A stretch of DNA of 64,000 bases from Eisenbergiella sp963559585 (GCA_963559585.1 CAUWLJ010000006.1:1-64000), one strand, 5' to 3'; numbered from the stretch's first letter, positions 1-8,494 are shown. A program made the numbers and translations. Notes: generated by a model from the letters alone, not told the origin.

Positions 1-23
1 AGAAGATATGCTGGATTGTCTGA

Positions 24-467
24 TTGGTGAATGCAGAATGTTTAAAATGCTTGAATAATTCCATTGTTTATGTATCGTCGGAATTGACAGGGGAGGATAA
101 TGTGATAGTTGTAAGTACAGATAAAGGCGATCTTTCTTTCCAATCAGTAGACGATGTATTAAATTTCGTCCGGACAACGACACAGAAAAATAGTGAGATA
201 TGGATTGGAGGAAAACACCCATATCCCTGTATGACTGTTTGCACCAATGGAGAATATGCAGCTATTAACTATTTTGAAAACGATACAGGTGATATGTGGC
301 TGTCTTATAATGAGGAAAATCAAGAAGATGTTACTTTTATGGCTGCTGGAGAAGAATGGGAACCAGATGTCAATGCAGTCATCAGTTTAAGCAGTGCGTT
401 TTCTTGCATTAGGGAATTTTGTGCTGCTTATGAAAGACCTTCTTGTATTCAGTGGCAAGAGTTATAA
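24..467 (+). CDS. Imm1-like immunity protein
   Basis: This small acidic protein (up to 147 residues) resembles the Imm1 family of immunity proteins, which neutralise the toxin domain of a co-encoded polymorphic toxin. The features I recognise are the central GGKHPYPCM segment followed by a strand ending in AAINYF, and the C-terminal pattern of a conserved Phe, then RP, then a terminal IQWQEL. The start is uncertain: an in-frame stop lies at 21-23, so translation must begin at TTG 24, GTG 27 or further in, and no clear ribosome site is visible. The gene is AT-rich compared with the rest of the window, which fits acquired DNA. No toxin gene is visible; it may lie upstream of the window or be absent (orphan immunity gene). 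The family call is from pattern memory. Confidence 0.6.
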   Translation: MVNAECLKCLNNSIVYVSSELTGEDNVIVVSTDKGDLSFQSVDDVLNFVRTTTQKNSEIWIGGKHPYPCMTVCTNGEYAAINYFENDTGDMWLSYNEENQEDVTFMAAGEEWEPDVNAVISLSSAFSCIREFCAAYERPSCIQWQEL

Positions 468-497
468 ATTCCATTTGAACAAAAATCTGGACTGCTC

Positions 498-830
498 ATG
501 AAATCGGAGTTTGAAATGGAGGAGATGGCTGTGGAATTTGTAGAGCCTGATATACGAGCAAATATTACTTTGACAAGAGAACAACCAGTGTATAGTGGCT
601 ATCGCCCTGCGCATTTAATCGGTGAATATTTAACAACAGGCGTTCACAAATATTTCAATACAGATATGTTAAAATGTGGCGAAACAATCGAGGGAACGAT
701 TTCCTTTATTTCGCCAGAGTATTATCCGCATTCATTAAAAGTCGGTATGCGGCTTACATTTCAAGAAGGAGCCAAAATTACGGGGTATGCTGATATTATT
801 GAAATCTACAATGACCTTTTAAAAGGCTGA
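498..830 (+). CDS. EF-Tu C-terminal-domain-like small protein
   Basis: This 110-residue protein resembles stand-alone beta-barrel proteins related to domain III of elongation factor Tu. The C-terminal stretch 'VGMRLTFQEGAKITGYADI' matches the 'F.EG...G.G.I' pattern of that fold. There is no GTPase domain, so it is not a translation factor. Its function is unknown; proteins of this kind are often found in accessory regions near toxin-immunity genes. The start at 498 is the longest option; an ATG at 525 sits directly behind a GGAGG sequence but with short spacing. It lies 30 bases after the Imm1-like gene, has similar AT-rich composition, and is followed by the same short sequence that follows that gene, suggesting both arrived in the same island. 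Confidence 0.5.
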   Translation: MKSEFEMEEMAVEFVEPDIRANITLTREQPVYSGYRPAHLIGEYLTTGVHKYFNTDMLKCGETIEGTISFISPEYYPHSLKVGMRLTFQEGAKITGYADIIEIYNDLLKG

Positions 831-1641
831 ATTCCATTTGTTGAGCAGATAGCAAAGCCAGCCGAGCCAGTCAACGGTCAAGATGAACGACACATAAATG
901 TGCCGCCGTTGACAGTCCCGCCCGTCTTTGCTAATGGGCAATCAAGGCGGGAAAGCCCTAAAATGGCTTCCCGTCCATTTCAAATTTGAGAGAAAAATCT
1001 GTCTGCTTTTGCGTGAATGTGTCCACAAGTTCTGGACATTTTGTCCCGAAGTCCGGCGTGGGACGAGGGACGGGGGCTTTCATATACGCCCTGTCTGCTG
1101 ATGAAACCAGTCCTGCGCCTGCAGCTCCACGCCACGCAATCACAGTCCTGTTTTCCTGCCGCTTCAAATGCTCTTGCCCTCCCCGGCGGCAACGGCATTT
1201 TACGGCAACGCTGACAGAGCGTATAACACACTACACTTTGCAGGCAAAGTCGTGTGCCAAAGGGTGCCCCTTTGGAAACCCCGGACAACAAAACAGGCTG
1301 AATATCTCGCACTTTCCCGGTGCTTGATACTCAGGCTCAGATATTCCATGAAAAAAATCTTGCAGATCCCTTTTGGCCATGTTAAAGTAAAATAGAGCAT
1401 GTATTCATAAGAATCCGGCGTTCCAGCCATATCATTTTACGGCCGGCTGTCTTTCCTATGGGCGGGCTGTATCTGTTTTCTTTTCGGAACTCCATGCTTT
1501 AAATCCAACCATTTATTCATCAACAGGCAGGAGAGTCGAAAGGAAAAGGGGCTGCATAGCGGCGGCCTGGTATTTCCTGTAAGAGAAGCTGCTCCTGCCG
1601 CGGACACGGGCAAAAGCCCGGCTTGCAGAAAGGAGCGTTTT
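831..1641. other. Long intergenic region without a credible gene
   Basis: About 800 bases separate the AT-rich pair from the next gene. The open frames on both strands overlap each other and have the composition of chance frames, so I call none of them. Two stem-loops are visible near the left end: GTCAACGG at 870-877 pairs with CCGTTGAC at 906-913, and CCCGCC at 917-922 pairs with GGCGGG at 947-952. Further right, a short palindrome surrounds the run CCAAAGGG...CCCTTTGG near 1258-1276, and a CGGGC-AAAA-GCCCG hairpin lies at 1607-1620. A possible promoter (TTGCAG at 1360, TAAAGT at 1383, 17-base spacer) could serve the next gene. The region could be the scar of a mobile element. Confidence 0.4.
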
Positions 1642-2619
1642 ATGCAGGAAGAAAAAAGAAGTGTAAACAGGGAATATAAGGACACTGTATTCCGCATGCT
1701 GTTTAAAGAAAAGGCACGATTGCTGGAACTCTATAATGGCCTGAACGGAACGGATTATCGGGACGAAGAGGAACTGGAGATTTCTACTCTTGAGAATGCG
1801 ATCTACATGGGTATGAAGAATGATGTTTCCTTCCTTTTACTGTCAGAGCTGAACCTATATGAGCATCAGTCCAGCTACAATCCTAACATGCCGCTGCGCG
1901 ATCTGCTGTATATTGCGCGGCAGTTTGAAAAATATGTAAAGGACAAATCACTGTATTCCAGCAGGAGGTTAATGCTGCCAACTCCCAGCTTCGTAGTATT
2001 TTATAACGGAACGGCCGCTCAGCCGGAGCGGTGTGTACTGAAGCTGTCGGATTCTTTTGAGAAAAGAACGAATGAGCCTGATCTGGAGCTGAAGGTGCTG
2101 CAGATTAATGTGAACGATGGGAAGAACCGTGATCTGATGGAGCGCTGCCGGACGTTGAAGGAATACAGCCAATATGTGGCATGTGTACGGAAATATACGG
2201 AAAAGGAGCCTATTGCAGAGGCGGTGGATCATGCGGTGGCGGAATGTATCAGAAAAGGGATCCTGCGGGATTTCCTGCTGAGTCAACGAGCGGAGGTAAC
2301 GGCAATGTCGATTTTTGAATACGACGAGGAAGAGGAAAAGAGGAAGCTTAGAGAGGCGGAGTATGAGTATGGCCGGGAGGAAGGTAAAATACAGGGAATA
2401 AAAGAAGGAAGAAAAGAAGGAATAAAAGAAGGAATAAAAGAAGGAAGAAAAGAAGGGATAAAGGAAGGGGAAAAAAAGAGTAAAAAAGCGTTTCGTGCAT
2501 TGATGGAAAAGCTTTTCGCCCAGGGACGGGGAAGCGAGCTTGAGCGGGCAGTGAGAGAGGAAGCCTATCTGGATAAGTTACTGGAGGAATTTGGGCTGTC
2601 ATCAGACAGCACAGAGTAA
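1642..2619 (+). CDS. Rpn-family PD-(D/E)XK nuclease / putative transposase protein
   Basis: This 325-residue protein belongs to the Rpn (recombination-promoting nuclease) group, long annotated as a PD-(D/E)XK transposase family. The signature core is present: Asp61 in NDVSFLLL, then LNLYEHQS with Glu74 and Gln76, followed by MPLRDLLY. E. coli Rpn proteins cleave DNA and promote RecA-independent recombination; that role is inferred here. Near the C terminus (about residues 252-278) the sequence becomes a run of four-residue units of the type K-E-G-(R/I), encoded by a 12-base repeat, before a short helical tail. The start is supported by AAAGGAG eight bases upstream. The gene stands alone, with a lipoprotein gene 26 bases downstream. 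Such genes occur in many copies in Lachnospiraceae and vary in repeat length. Confidence 0.85.
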   Translation: MQEEKRSVNREYKDTVFRMLFKEKARLLELYNGLNGTDYRDEEELEISTLENAIYMGMKNDVSFLLLSELNLYEHQSSYNPNMPLRDLLYIARQFEKYVKDKSLYSSRRLMLPTPSFVVFYNGTAAQPERCVLKLSDSFEKRTNEPDLELKVLQINVNDGKNRDLMERCRTLKEYSQYVACVRKYTEKEPIAEAVDHAVAECIRKGILRDFLLSQRAEVTAMSIFEYDEEEEKRKLREAEYEYGREEGKIQGIKEGRKEGIKEGIKEGRKEGIKEGEKKSKKAFRALMEKLFAQGRGSELERAVREEAYLDKLLEEFGLSSDSTE

Positions 2620-2645
2620 TGAGAGAAGAAAGGAGATCCTATCAA

Positions 2646-3578
2646 ATGAAAAGAGAAAATCGCAAAATATGGACAGCTGCACTTCTGTCTGCCCTGCTTC
2701 TGACGGCCTGCCAGGAGCAGCCGGAGACGGAAACGCCCCAGAACACAGAGACCGGGGCACAGGAAACGGTTTCTGAGGAGGGAACGGATCCGGCACAGGA
2801 AACGGATACGGCGGAAGAAACTGTTTCGATGGAAGAAACAGTCTCTCAGGGAAACGCCGATCTTCCGCCTGCAGGAGGGGACATTACGCTGTCCTCCTCA
2901 GAGAGCGTGACGGTGGGGGACTATACCTATCATACGGATACCAGCCAGGCCAGTTGGTCGGCGGGTGATGGAGCTGAGGCCAAAGAGATTCTCCTTCTGA
3001 ATACGGAGTATCCTGTTTTTGAGGGGGATTCACCTGCTGAGCAGGCAGTCAACGCTTTTTACCGGGAATGGGCAGAGGGCAAGATGGCATTTTATATGGA
3101 GGATGAATATTCCGGTATGAAATATGTGCTGGAGCTTTCGCCGGAGGAATACTCTGCGGGTATGCCCTATGAGGCTTCTGATATGCTGAAGGAGGTGACG
3201 GTGACGGAGGAGCTGATCGCTGTCAGCCATGAAGCCTACGCCTACACGGGAGGAGCCCACGGTATGCCGGGGCGGGAAAGCCATCTGTTCCGCCGCCTGG
3301 ACGGCAGTGAGGCGGCACTGACGGATGTGATTACCCTGTCCGGGGAGGAACTGGATGAAAAGGTACGCGGCCTTTTTCTGGAAAAGGTGAATACTGCGCC
3401 GGAGCAGTTTTTTCAGGATGCGGCAGAGACTTTGAAGGAAAAGACAAATTTTGAGAAAAATGCCTGGTTCACGCCGGATGGAGTGGTCTTTTTTACCACA
3501 CCCTATGAGATCGCGCCCTATGCGGCGGGCTTTCCCGAGGTGACGATCCCCTATGAGGAGCTGGGTATCCGGCGGTGA
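2646..3578 (+). CDS. RsiV-like lipoprotein (DUF4163/DUF3298)
   Basis: A secreted lipoprotein of about 310 residues. The signal peptide ends in the lipobox LLTAC, followed by a Glu/Thr-rich linker. The rest resembles the extracellular part of RsiV and PdaC: an N-terminal DUF4163-like segment (the FEGDSPAEQAVNAFY region) and a C-terminal DUF3298-like domain with the typical 'TGGAHGMPG' and a final 'PYEIAPYAAGFPEVTIPYEEL' type ending. RsiV binds lysozyme and controls SigV, but this protein has no transmembrane anti-sigma part and no neighbouring sigma factor, so a sensor or lysozyme-binding role is only a guess. The start at 2646 is preferred over 2619 because AAAGGAG lies about 12 bases ahead and the signal peptide then begins correctly. 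Confidence 0.75.
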   Translation: MKRENRKIWTAALLSALLLTACQEQPETETPQNTETGAQETVSEEGTDPAQETDTAEETVSMEETVSQGNADLPPAGGDITLSSSESVTVGDYTYHTDTSQASWSAGDGAEAKEILLLNTEYPVFEGDSPAEQAVNAFYREWAEGKMAFYMEDEYSGMKYVLELSPEEYSAGMPYEASDMLKEVTVTEELIAVSHEAYAYTGGAHGMPGRESHLFRRLDGSEAALTDVITLSGEELDEKVRGLFLEKVNTAPEQFFQDAAETLKEKTNFEKNAWFTPDGVVFFTTPYEIAPYAAGFPEVTIPYEELGIRR

Positions 3579-3783
3579 GCTTCCCGGAGCGTGCTGAAAC
3601 ATTCATTTCCCCGCTGTCCCCTGAGATTTACCGCGGAGGGAAAACGCTCCCTTCCGGGCTTTCTGCCGAACCGGCATGTATAGATCCGTTCCTTTTGGCA
3701 CACAATACAGTGGCAGGGAAAGGCGCAAAGGCCGGTGCGCATATTCCCGGTAAATATCAGCCAGAGAAAACGGAGGAATGGAA

Positions 3784-3969
3784 ATGGCAAATATATCTGA
3801 ACTGGATCTGCAGAATCTGCGCCACCTGATCGGCGGCTATGACACCACCCACTGCAAGATGAAGGAGTATGCTTCCTGGGCAGAGGATGAGAAAATCAAG
3901 CAGTTCTTTGAGCAGGGTGCAAAATCCGCTATGGAGAACAAGCAGCAGCTGATGAAGTTTTTACAGTAG
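3784..3969 (+). CDS. Small coat-associated protein (hypothetical, 61 aa)
   Basis: A 61-residue, probably all-helical protein with no signal peptide or membrane segment. It contains 'LIGGYDTTHCKMKEYASWAED' type sequence and ends in a charged helix. I do not recognise a named domain, but in related clostridia a short protein of this kind lies directly ahead of the CotF-like coat gene that follows here 26 bases downstream, so a spore-coat role is likely by association. GGAGG lies about nine bases before the chosen ATG at 3784; the ATG at 3778 would leave too little space. The two genes probably form one small operon. Confidence 0.6.
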   Translation: MANISELDLQNLRHLIGGYDTTHCKMKEYASWAEDEKIKQFFEQGAKSAMENKQQLMKFLQ

Positions 3970-3995
3970 ACGCCGCGCAGAAAGGGGAATTCATT

Positions 3996-4253
3996 ATGAT
4001 GCAGGAAAAAACAATGGTAGCAGACACACTGGCCAGCATAAACGGAGAACTGACCAGGTTCGGAGAGATGATCGCACAGACGGAGAACAAGGAACTGAAA
4101 ACCACACTGAAGCAGATGCGGACTGCCTCTGAGCAGTGTCAGGAACAGCTCTACCAGATGGCAAGGGAAAAGTCCTATTACGTGCCCGCCCAGAAGGCCA
4201 CCGCAGAGGAAGTTGCCCATGTGAGAAGTCTGTTCACTTCAGGGACTTTATAA
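3996..4253 (+). CDS. CotF-like spore coat protein
   Basis: An 85-residue protein of the CotF-like coat family. The recognisable elements are an N-terminal 'DTLASINGELTRFGEMIAQTEN' type helix, a middle helix rich in Gln and Glu, and a C-terminal 'SYYVPAQKATAEEVAHVRSLF' segment; the 'YYVPA..A..EE' motif is typical. CotF in Bacillus is a spore coat component made in the mother cell. An AAAGGGG ribosome site lies about ten bases upstream. The gene follows the 61-residue protein closely and convergently faces rqcH, with a shared hairpin in the gap. It suggests the host makes endospores. No mother-cell promoter was identified with confidence. Confidence 0.75.
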   Translation: MMQEKTMVADTLASINGELTRFGEMIAQTENKELKTTLKQMRTASEQCQEQLYQMAREKSYYVPAQKATAEEVAHVRSLFTSGTL

Positions 4254-4288
4254 GAGGCCTTTTCAGGAAGCAGCAGGATGAAAATAGT

Positions 4289-4330
4289 GTGAGGAGCCGC
4301 AGGCCAAAGGAACAGCCTGCGGCTCCTCAC
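4289..4330 (-). terminator. Rho-independent terminator for rqcH
   Basis: A perfect 16-base stem (4289-4304 with 4315-4330) encloses a 10-base loop. Read on the minus strand it is followed by ACTATTTT, a T-rich tail, so it ends transcription of rqcH. On the plus strand there is no T run, though the hairpin may still slow readthrough from the coat gene. Confidence 0.8.
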
Positions 4331-4358
4331 ATTCTGGAAGCTTCCCGTTTGGATGGCT

Positions 4359-6107
4359 TCATTCCACCAGCTTCACCCCACTGATATCCGAATCGATCAT
4401 CATGGAATAGTTGGTATAATACACCACAAACCCAGGCTTGCCGCCGCCGGGCTTCTTTACATTTTTTTTCTCTGTATAATCGATTTCCACCTTTTCCTGC
4501 CCTCTGCCGCGGGAATAATGGGCAGCCAGCCGGGCGGCCTCCTCAAAGGTGCGGTCGGGAAGCTCCTCTCCTCTGGATTTTACCACCACATGGGAGCCGG
4601 GCATCCCCTTGGCGTGGAACCACCAGTCGTTTCCTACGGCAAATTTGAACGTGAGCTCATCGTTCTGATAATTGTTTTTCCCTACATAAATATCATAGCC
4701 GTCGCTGCTGATATAGTGAAAAGGCCTGCTGGTGACCTTCACCTTTTTCCCTCCGCCCTTTCTTCTGATGTAGCCGCTTTCGATCAGCTCCTCCTTGATC
4801 TGAACCAGATCCTCCTCCTGCAGGGCAATATCCAGGGCGTTGCTCACGGATTCCAGGTGCTCTACCTCAGCCTTTGTTTCCAGGGTGAGCTGGGAGAGCG
4901 CCTCGTAGGTCCGCTTCAGCTTGTTGTACTTTTCAAAATACTTCTTTGCATTTTCACCGGCGGTGAGCGTGGGATCCAGGGGGATGGTGAGCATTTCCCC
5001 GGTGTAGTAGTTGGGCACTTCCAGAGAGCGGGCGCCGGGCTGGGCGCTGTAGCCGTAGGTGTTCAGAAGCTCGCCGTATACCCGGTATTTGTCACGTTTC
5101 TCCGTATCCTTCATCTGCTTTAGCTGCAGATCGTACTTTTTTACGTTCCGCTCCAGGGCCGTGGAGACGATGCGCCTTAGGTCTGTGGAGCGCTGACGGA
5201 TCCTGGTGACGGTGCTTTTTTCCGCATAATAATCCTCCAGCAGGGCGGATATGGAGGTATAGTCCTGCCGCCTGGCAGCGGGATAGGAGGTAAGAGGCAG
5301 GGCCGCATATTCCGCCGGAGCCATTGGATAGCCGTCCTGCTCATATACGATACAGGGATGGAAGCAGCCGTCCGACACCTCCTGCATCATGGCGTGAAAA
5401 GCCTGCCAGAGCCGGTTCTGTTCATCAGGGGACAGGGAGGCGGTGGAGGCGTCCCCGTCCACACCGGCGCGGAAGCACAGCTCCTGTGCAATGGCGGGGG
5501 AGAGGCCGGTGAAGGAGGAATAGAGGGCCTTGAAGCAGGGCCGGGCCGTCTGAAACAGCCTTTCCCGGAAATCCTCCTGGGAGACGGTCAGCGGATCCGC
5601 CTTGTCCTGAGTGTGGGGAATGAAATAATCCTTTCCCGGAAGCACTTCGCGAACCGAGCTCACCAGCCCGGAAATGTGCTTGATGCTGTCTATAATCCGA
5701 TTCTCCTCGTCGCAGAAAATGATGTTGCTGTGCTTGCCCATCAGCTCCACGATCAGCTTTTTGCGCCTTAAATCCCCAAGCTCGTCCAGATGCTCGATCT
5801 CAAAGTTCAGGATACGTTCCAGCCCCGGCTGTGTGATGGAGAGGATGCGCCCGTTCTGGATGTGCTTGCGCAGAAGCATGCAGAAATTGGGCGCGGTCAG
5901 AGGGCTTTGCTTATTTTTTTTCGTAAGATAAGCCAGAGGAAGTGAGGCGGAGGCGGAAAGCGTCAGCCTCAGGTTTGCGCTGTTGTTTTTGATGGTCAGA
6001 AGCAGCTCGTCAGGCTCGGGCTGAGCGATCTTGTAGATCCTCCCTCCTGTCAGGAGCCCGTCCAGCTCCTTTCTGATCCCTGCTATGGTAATGCCGTCGA
6101 AGGCCAT
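4359..6107 (-). CDS. rqcH: RqcH / NFACT-family ribosome quality control protein
   Basis: RqcH binds stalled 50S subunits carrying peptidyl-tRNA and directs addition of C-terminal alanine tails that mark the broken product for degradation. The 582-residue length and order fit the family: NFACT-N domain at about residues 1-170 (MAFDGITI start), HhH and coiled-coil region at about 180-440, and the NFACT-R domain at the C terminus with 'DGYDIYVGKNNYQNDELTF' and 'DWWFHAKGMPGSHVV'. At the tRNA-binding pair that is Asp97-Arg98 in Bacillus, this protein has Glu97-Arg98, a conservative change. Older annotation calls the family fibronectin-binding protein. It is transcribed alone, opposite to its neighbours, and ends at a strong hairpin. 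Confidence 0.92.
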   Translation of the reverse strand: MAFDGITIAGIRKELDGLLTGGRIYKIAQPEPDELLLTIKNNSANLRLTLSASASLPLAYLTKKNKQSPLTAPNFCMLLRKHIQNGRILSITQPGLERILNFEIEHLDELGDLRRKKLIVELMGKHSNIIFCDEENRIIDSIKHISGLVSSVREVLPGKDYFIPHTQDKADPLTVSQEDFRERLFQTARPCFKALYSSFTGLSPAIAQELCFRAGVDGDASTASLSPDEQNRLWQAFHAMMQEVSDGCFHPCIVYEQDGYPMAPAEYAALPLTSYPAARRQDYTSISALLEDYYAEKSTVTRIRQRSTDLRRIVSTALERNVKKYDLQLKQMKDTEKRDKYRVYGELLNTYGYSAQPGARSLEVPNYYTGEMLTIPLDPTLTAGENAKKYFEKYNKLKRTYEALSQLTLETKAEVEHLESVSNALDIALQEEDLVQIKEELIESGYIRRKGGGKKVKVTSRPFHYISSDGYDIYVGKNNYQNDELTFKFAVGNDWWFHAKGMPGSHVVVKSRGEELPDRTFEEAARLAAHYSRGRGQEKVEIDYTEKKNVKKPGGGKPGFVVYYTNYSMMIDSDISGVKLVE

Positions 6108-6416
6108 ATTGATTCACCGTTCCTTTCCGCAGCCCGCGCCGGAAAATGGGAGCCTCCGCCAGGGAGGGCGTTTTCCGGTAACGGGCGGTTTCCGTTTTTA
6201 AATCTTTCTTCCTATTGTGGCATATACAGCCCGCAAACACAAGCATAGATGCAAAGGATGTGTAAAAAAATGTAACAGTTCGTTACTGTTCACGGCAGGC
6301 CCGTAAACAGTAACTTTCGCGGGCCTATTGAAAGTTTTTGCTGCGCAAAAGAGGCCCGCTCACTCCTGAATCACATTCTTACGCCTCAAACGGCAGGCGT
6401 TTGAGGCTGCTGTGAA

Positions 6417-6604
6417 CAGTAACAACAGTTCAGCCCACGCCCACGGAGCAGCAACAGGCTGCTCCGCAAAACGCCCCCTTGGGGCTTTCCGCTGCTGCGC
6501 AGCTCCTTTTGCTCATAAGCGGGCGCTAAGCTCATATCGGCATGAACGGTCAAAATCATGCAGGCATGTTTTGACCGTCCAAACCGATATGGCTGAAGTG
6601 TTAC
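6417..6604 (-). repeat. Hairpin-rich dispersed repeat, copy A
   Basis: About 188 bases that, read on the minus strand, match copy B at 30147-30310 over nearly the whole length with scattered differences. Both have GTAACA(C/G)TTCAGCC-like ends as inverted repeats, an internal long palindrome built around CGGTCAAAACATGC / GCATGATTTTGACCG, then a GAGCTGCG(C/T)AGCAGC hairpin and a GCCCC-GGGGC hairpin. Copy A carries an extra roughly 20-base GAGCAGCC...GCTGCTC hairpin that B lacks. It has no coding capacity. Confidence 0.8.
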
Positions 6605-6613
6605 AAAAAAATC

Positions 6614-6642
6614 TTGCCCCGGGCCTTCTGTCGGGGTATAAT
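6614..6642 (+). promoter_or_regulatory. Sigma-A promoter for the MBOAT operon
   Basis: TTGCCC at 6614-6619 and TATAAT at 6637-6642 are separated by 17 bases. The expected start point lies about 240 bases ahead of the MBOAT start codon, just after repeat copy A. Confidence 0.65.
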
Positions 6643-6888
6643 AAAAACAGTTGAAGTGCATCGGAAAGGAATCTGTATCAGCCATGCTTTTAAGCTTTGC
6701 ACACGCTGTCCGGCGGGAAAACCGGGGCAGCCCTGCACGGCGGTGAGAAGACAGGCGAAGAGCCGGCCGAAAGACCGGACGAAGGGGACGGGGCAGAAGC
6801 CGGGCCGGCGCTGCAGGCCGGATTTCATAAATGCTTCGGAGAGTGAACGGAAAGAAAGGCGGTCTCGCCGAAATACAGGAGGGTTGTT

Positions 6889-8494
6889 TTGCTGTTTCAA
6901 TCGTATGAATTTGCGTTCTTTTTGGTGGGTATTGCCGCACTGTTTTTTATTGTACCCGGAAAGGTAAGGCCGGGCGTGCTTCTTCTGGCCAATCTTGTTT
7001 TTTTTCTGCGCGGCGGCCCCGCAGGCTGTTCCCTGGCTGCTGCTTACGATCCTGACGACCTATGGCTGCGGCCTGTTTCTGGAAAAAGCGGAAGGTAAAG
7101 GTGCAAAGCGGCTTGCGCTGGCGGCCTGCCTGGCGGTGAATCTGGGGCTTTTGGCCCTGTTTCGGTACTTCCCGGTGTGGGAGGATCTGCTCAACGGATG
7201 GTACGGGGGAGGCATCCGCAGGGTGAAGCTTGACCTTGCCGCTGCCTGGGGTCTGGCGGCTCCTCTGGGAATTTCCTTTTATACCTTACAGGCAGTGGGG
7301 TATCTTCTCGACGTGGCAGGGAAAAAATATCCGGCGGAGAAGAATCTCCTGCATTTTGCAGTGTTCGTATCCTTTTTCCCCAATCTGTCCAGCGGCCCCA
7401 TTGAGCGGGCGGGGCATTTCCTGCCCCAGCTCCGCGGGCTCGCCCGCAGCAGCAGGAGGCAGCTTTGGGATTATGACAGGATGGCGGTGGGTCTGATCCA
7501 TATCCTGTGGGGCTTTTTCCTGAAAATGGTGCTGGCTGACCGGGCGGCGGTTCTGGTGGATCATCTGTTCGGACTGTATGAAAATACGGACAGCTTTACC
7601 ATGCTGATGGCAGCCCTGTTTTATTCCGTCCAGATCTTCTGTGATTTTGCCAGCTATTCCTGCATTGCCGTCGGCGCGGCGCAGTTGATGGGTTTTTCCC
7701 TGATCCGCAATTTCCGCCAGCCCTATCTGGCAGTCGGTTTCCGGGATTTCTGGAGCCGGTGGCACATTTCCCTGAGCGGCTGGCTGCGGGATTACGTCTA
7801 CATTCCCCTGGGCGGAAACCGGAAGGGCGTGCTGCGAAGGTACGGGAATATTCTGATTACGTTTCTCGTAAGCGGCCTCTGGCACGGCGGCGCGCCCCAT
7901 TTCCTGGTGTGGGGGCTGCTCCACGGGCTCTGCCAGGCGGCGGAGGATCTGGCTGTGAGAGCGTGCAGGAGGTGTGCGGGCGCGGCGGGAGGACTTCGCG
8001 GCAATCGCGGACGCGGGGAGGAAAAGCGGCAGGAAAAATGTGAGGGAGGCGTCGGAGAGCCGGGAGGAAATCTGACGGCCCGGCCGGTTATCAAAAAAAT
8101 CCTACAGCTTCTTTCACGGATCCTGTACGCTGCCTTTACCTTTGCGGCGGTAACCGTCCTGTGGATCTTTTTCCGGGCGGATTCTTTGGAAATGGCTCTG
8201 GTCTGCCTGGAAAATCTGTTCACCAGATGGCAGGGCTTCCTGGCGGCGGATCAGCTTATTTTCGTGATGGGGCTGGATAAAACGGAGTTTTTGATCGCGG
8301 CGGCAGGCATTGCCCTGCTCCTGCTGTCTGAGCTTGTCAGCGAATGGACGAAAAAGCCTCAGGCGGAGTGGATCTATGCCTCCCCCCTGCCTGTGCGCTT
8401 CCTGATCTGCCTGTTCCTGATGGGCGCGGTGTTCGTGGTGGGAAAGTACGGCGTGGGCTTTGATGCGTCCAACTTTATTTATATGGGCTTCTGA
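6889..8494 (+). pseudogene. MBOAT O-acyltransferase (AlgI/DltB-like), frameshifted in a T8 run
   Basis: Membrane-bound O-acyltransferases of the AlgI/DltB group move acyl groups across the membrane to an extracellular acceptor or partner. The N-terminal part (MLFQSYEF..., from TTG 6889 with AGGAGGG just upstream) and the main part lie in two frames that meet at eight T at 6998-7005. Removing one T gives a continuous 534-residue protein in which the second transmembrane segment runs smoothly into 'AVPWLLLTILTTYGCG', as in intact family members. The rest is normal: 'FWSRWHISLSGWLRDYVYIPLGG' core and the conserved His in SGLWHGG, many membrane segments. This may be a real mutation, a phase-variable switch or a sequencing error. 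An SGNH partner gene follows. Confidence 0.8.

Larger units (their letters stand above)
6108..6888. other. Repeat-rich intergenic region between rqcH and the MBOAT gene
   Basis: No gene is called in these 780 bases. The left half holds several nested inverted repeats, including GTAACAGTTCGTTACTGTT near 6271, a CGCCTCAAACG...CGTTTGAGG hairpin at about 6382-6405, and a hairpin-rich repeat element at 6417-6604 (listed separately). A promoter lies at 6614-6642. The remaining 245 bases up to the MBOAT start would form an unusually long GC-rich leader; I recognise no riboswitch class in it. Confidence 0.5.

Noticed and set aside
986..1430. Several overlapping frames of 65-113 codons on both strands
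   Set aside because: They overlap each other, lack ribosome sites and conserved sequence, and have chance-like composition.
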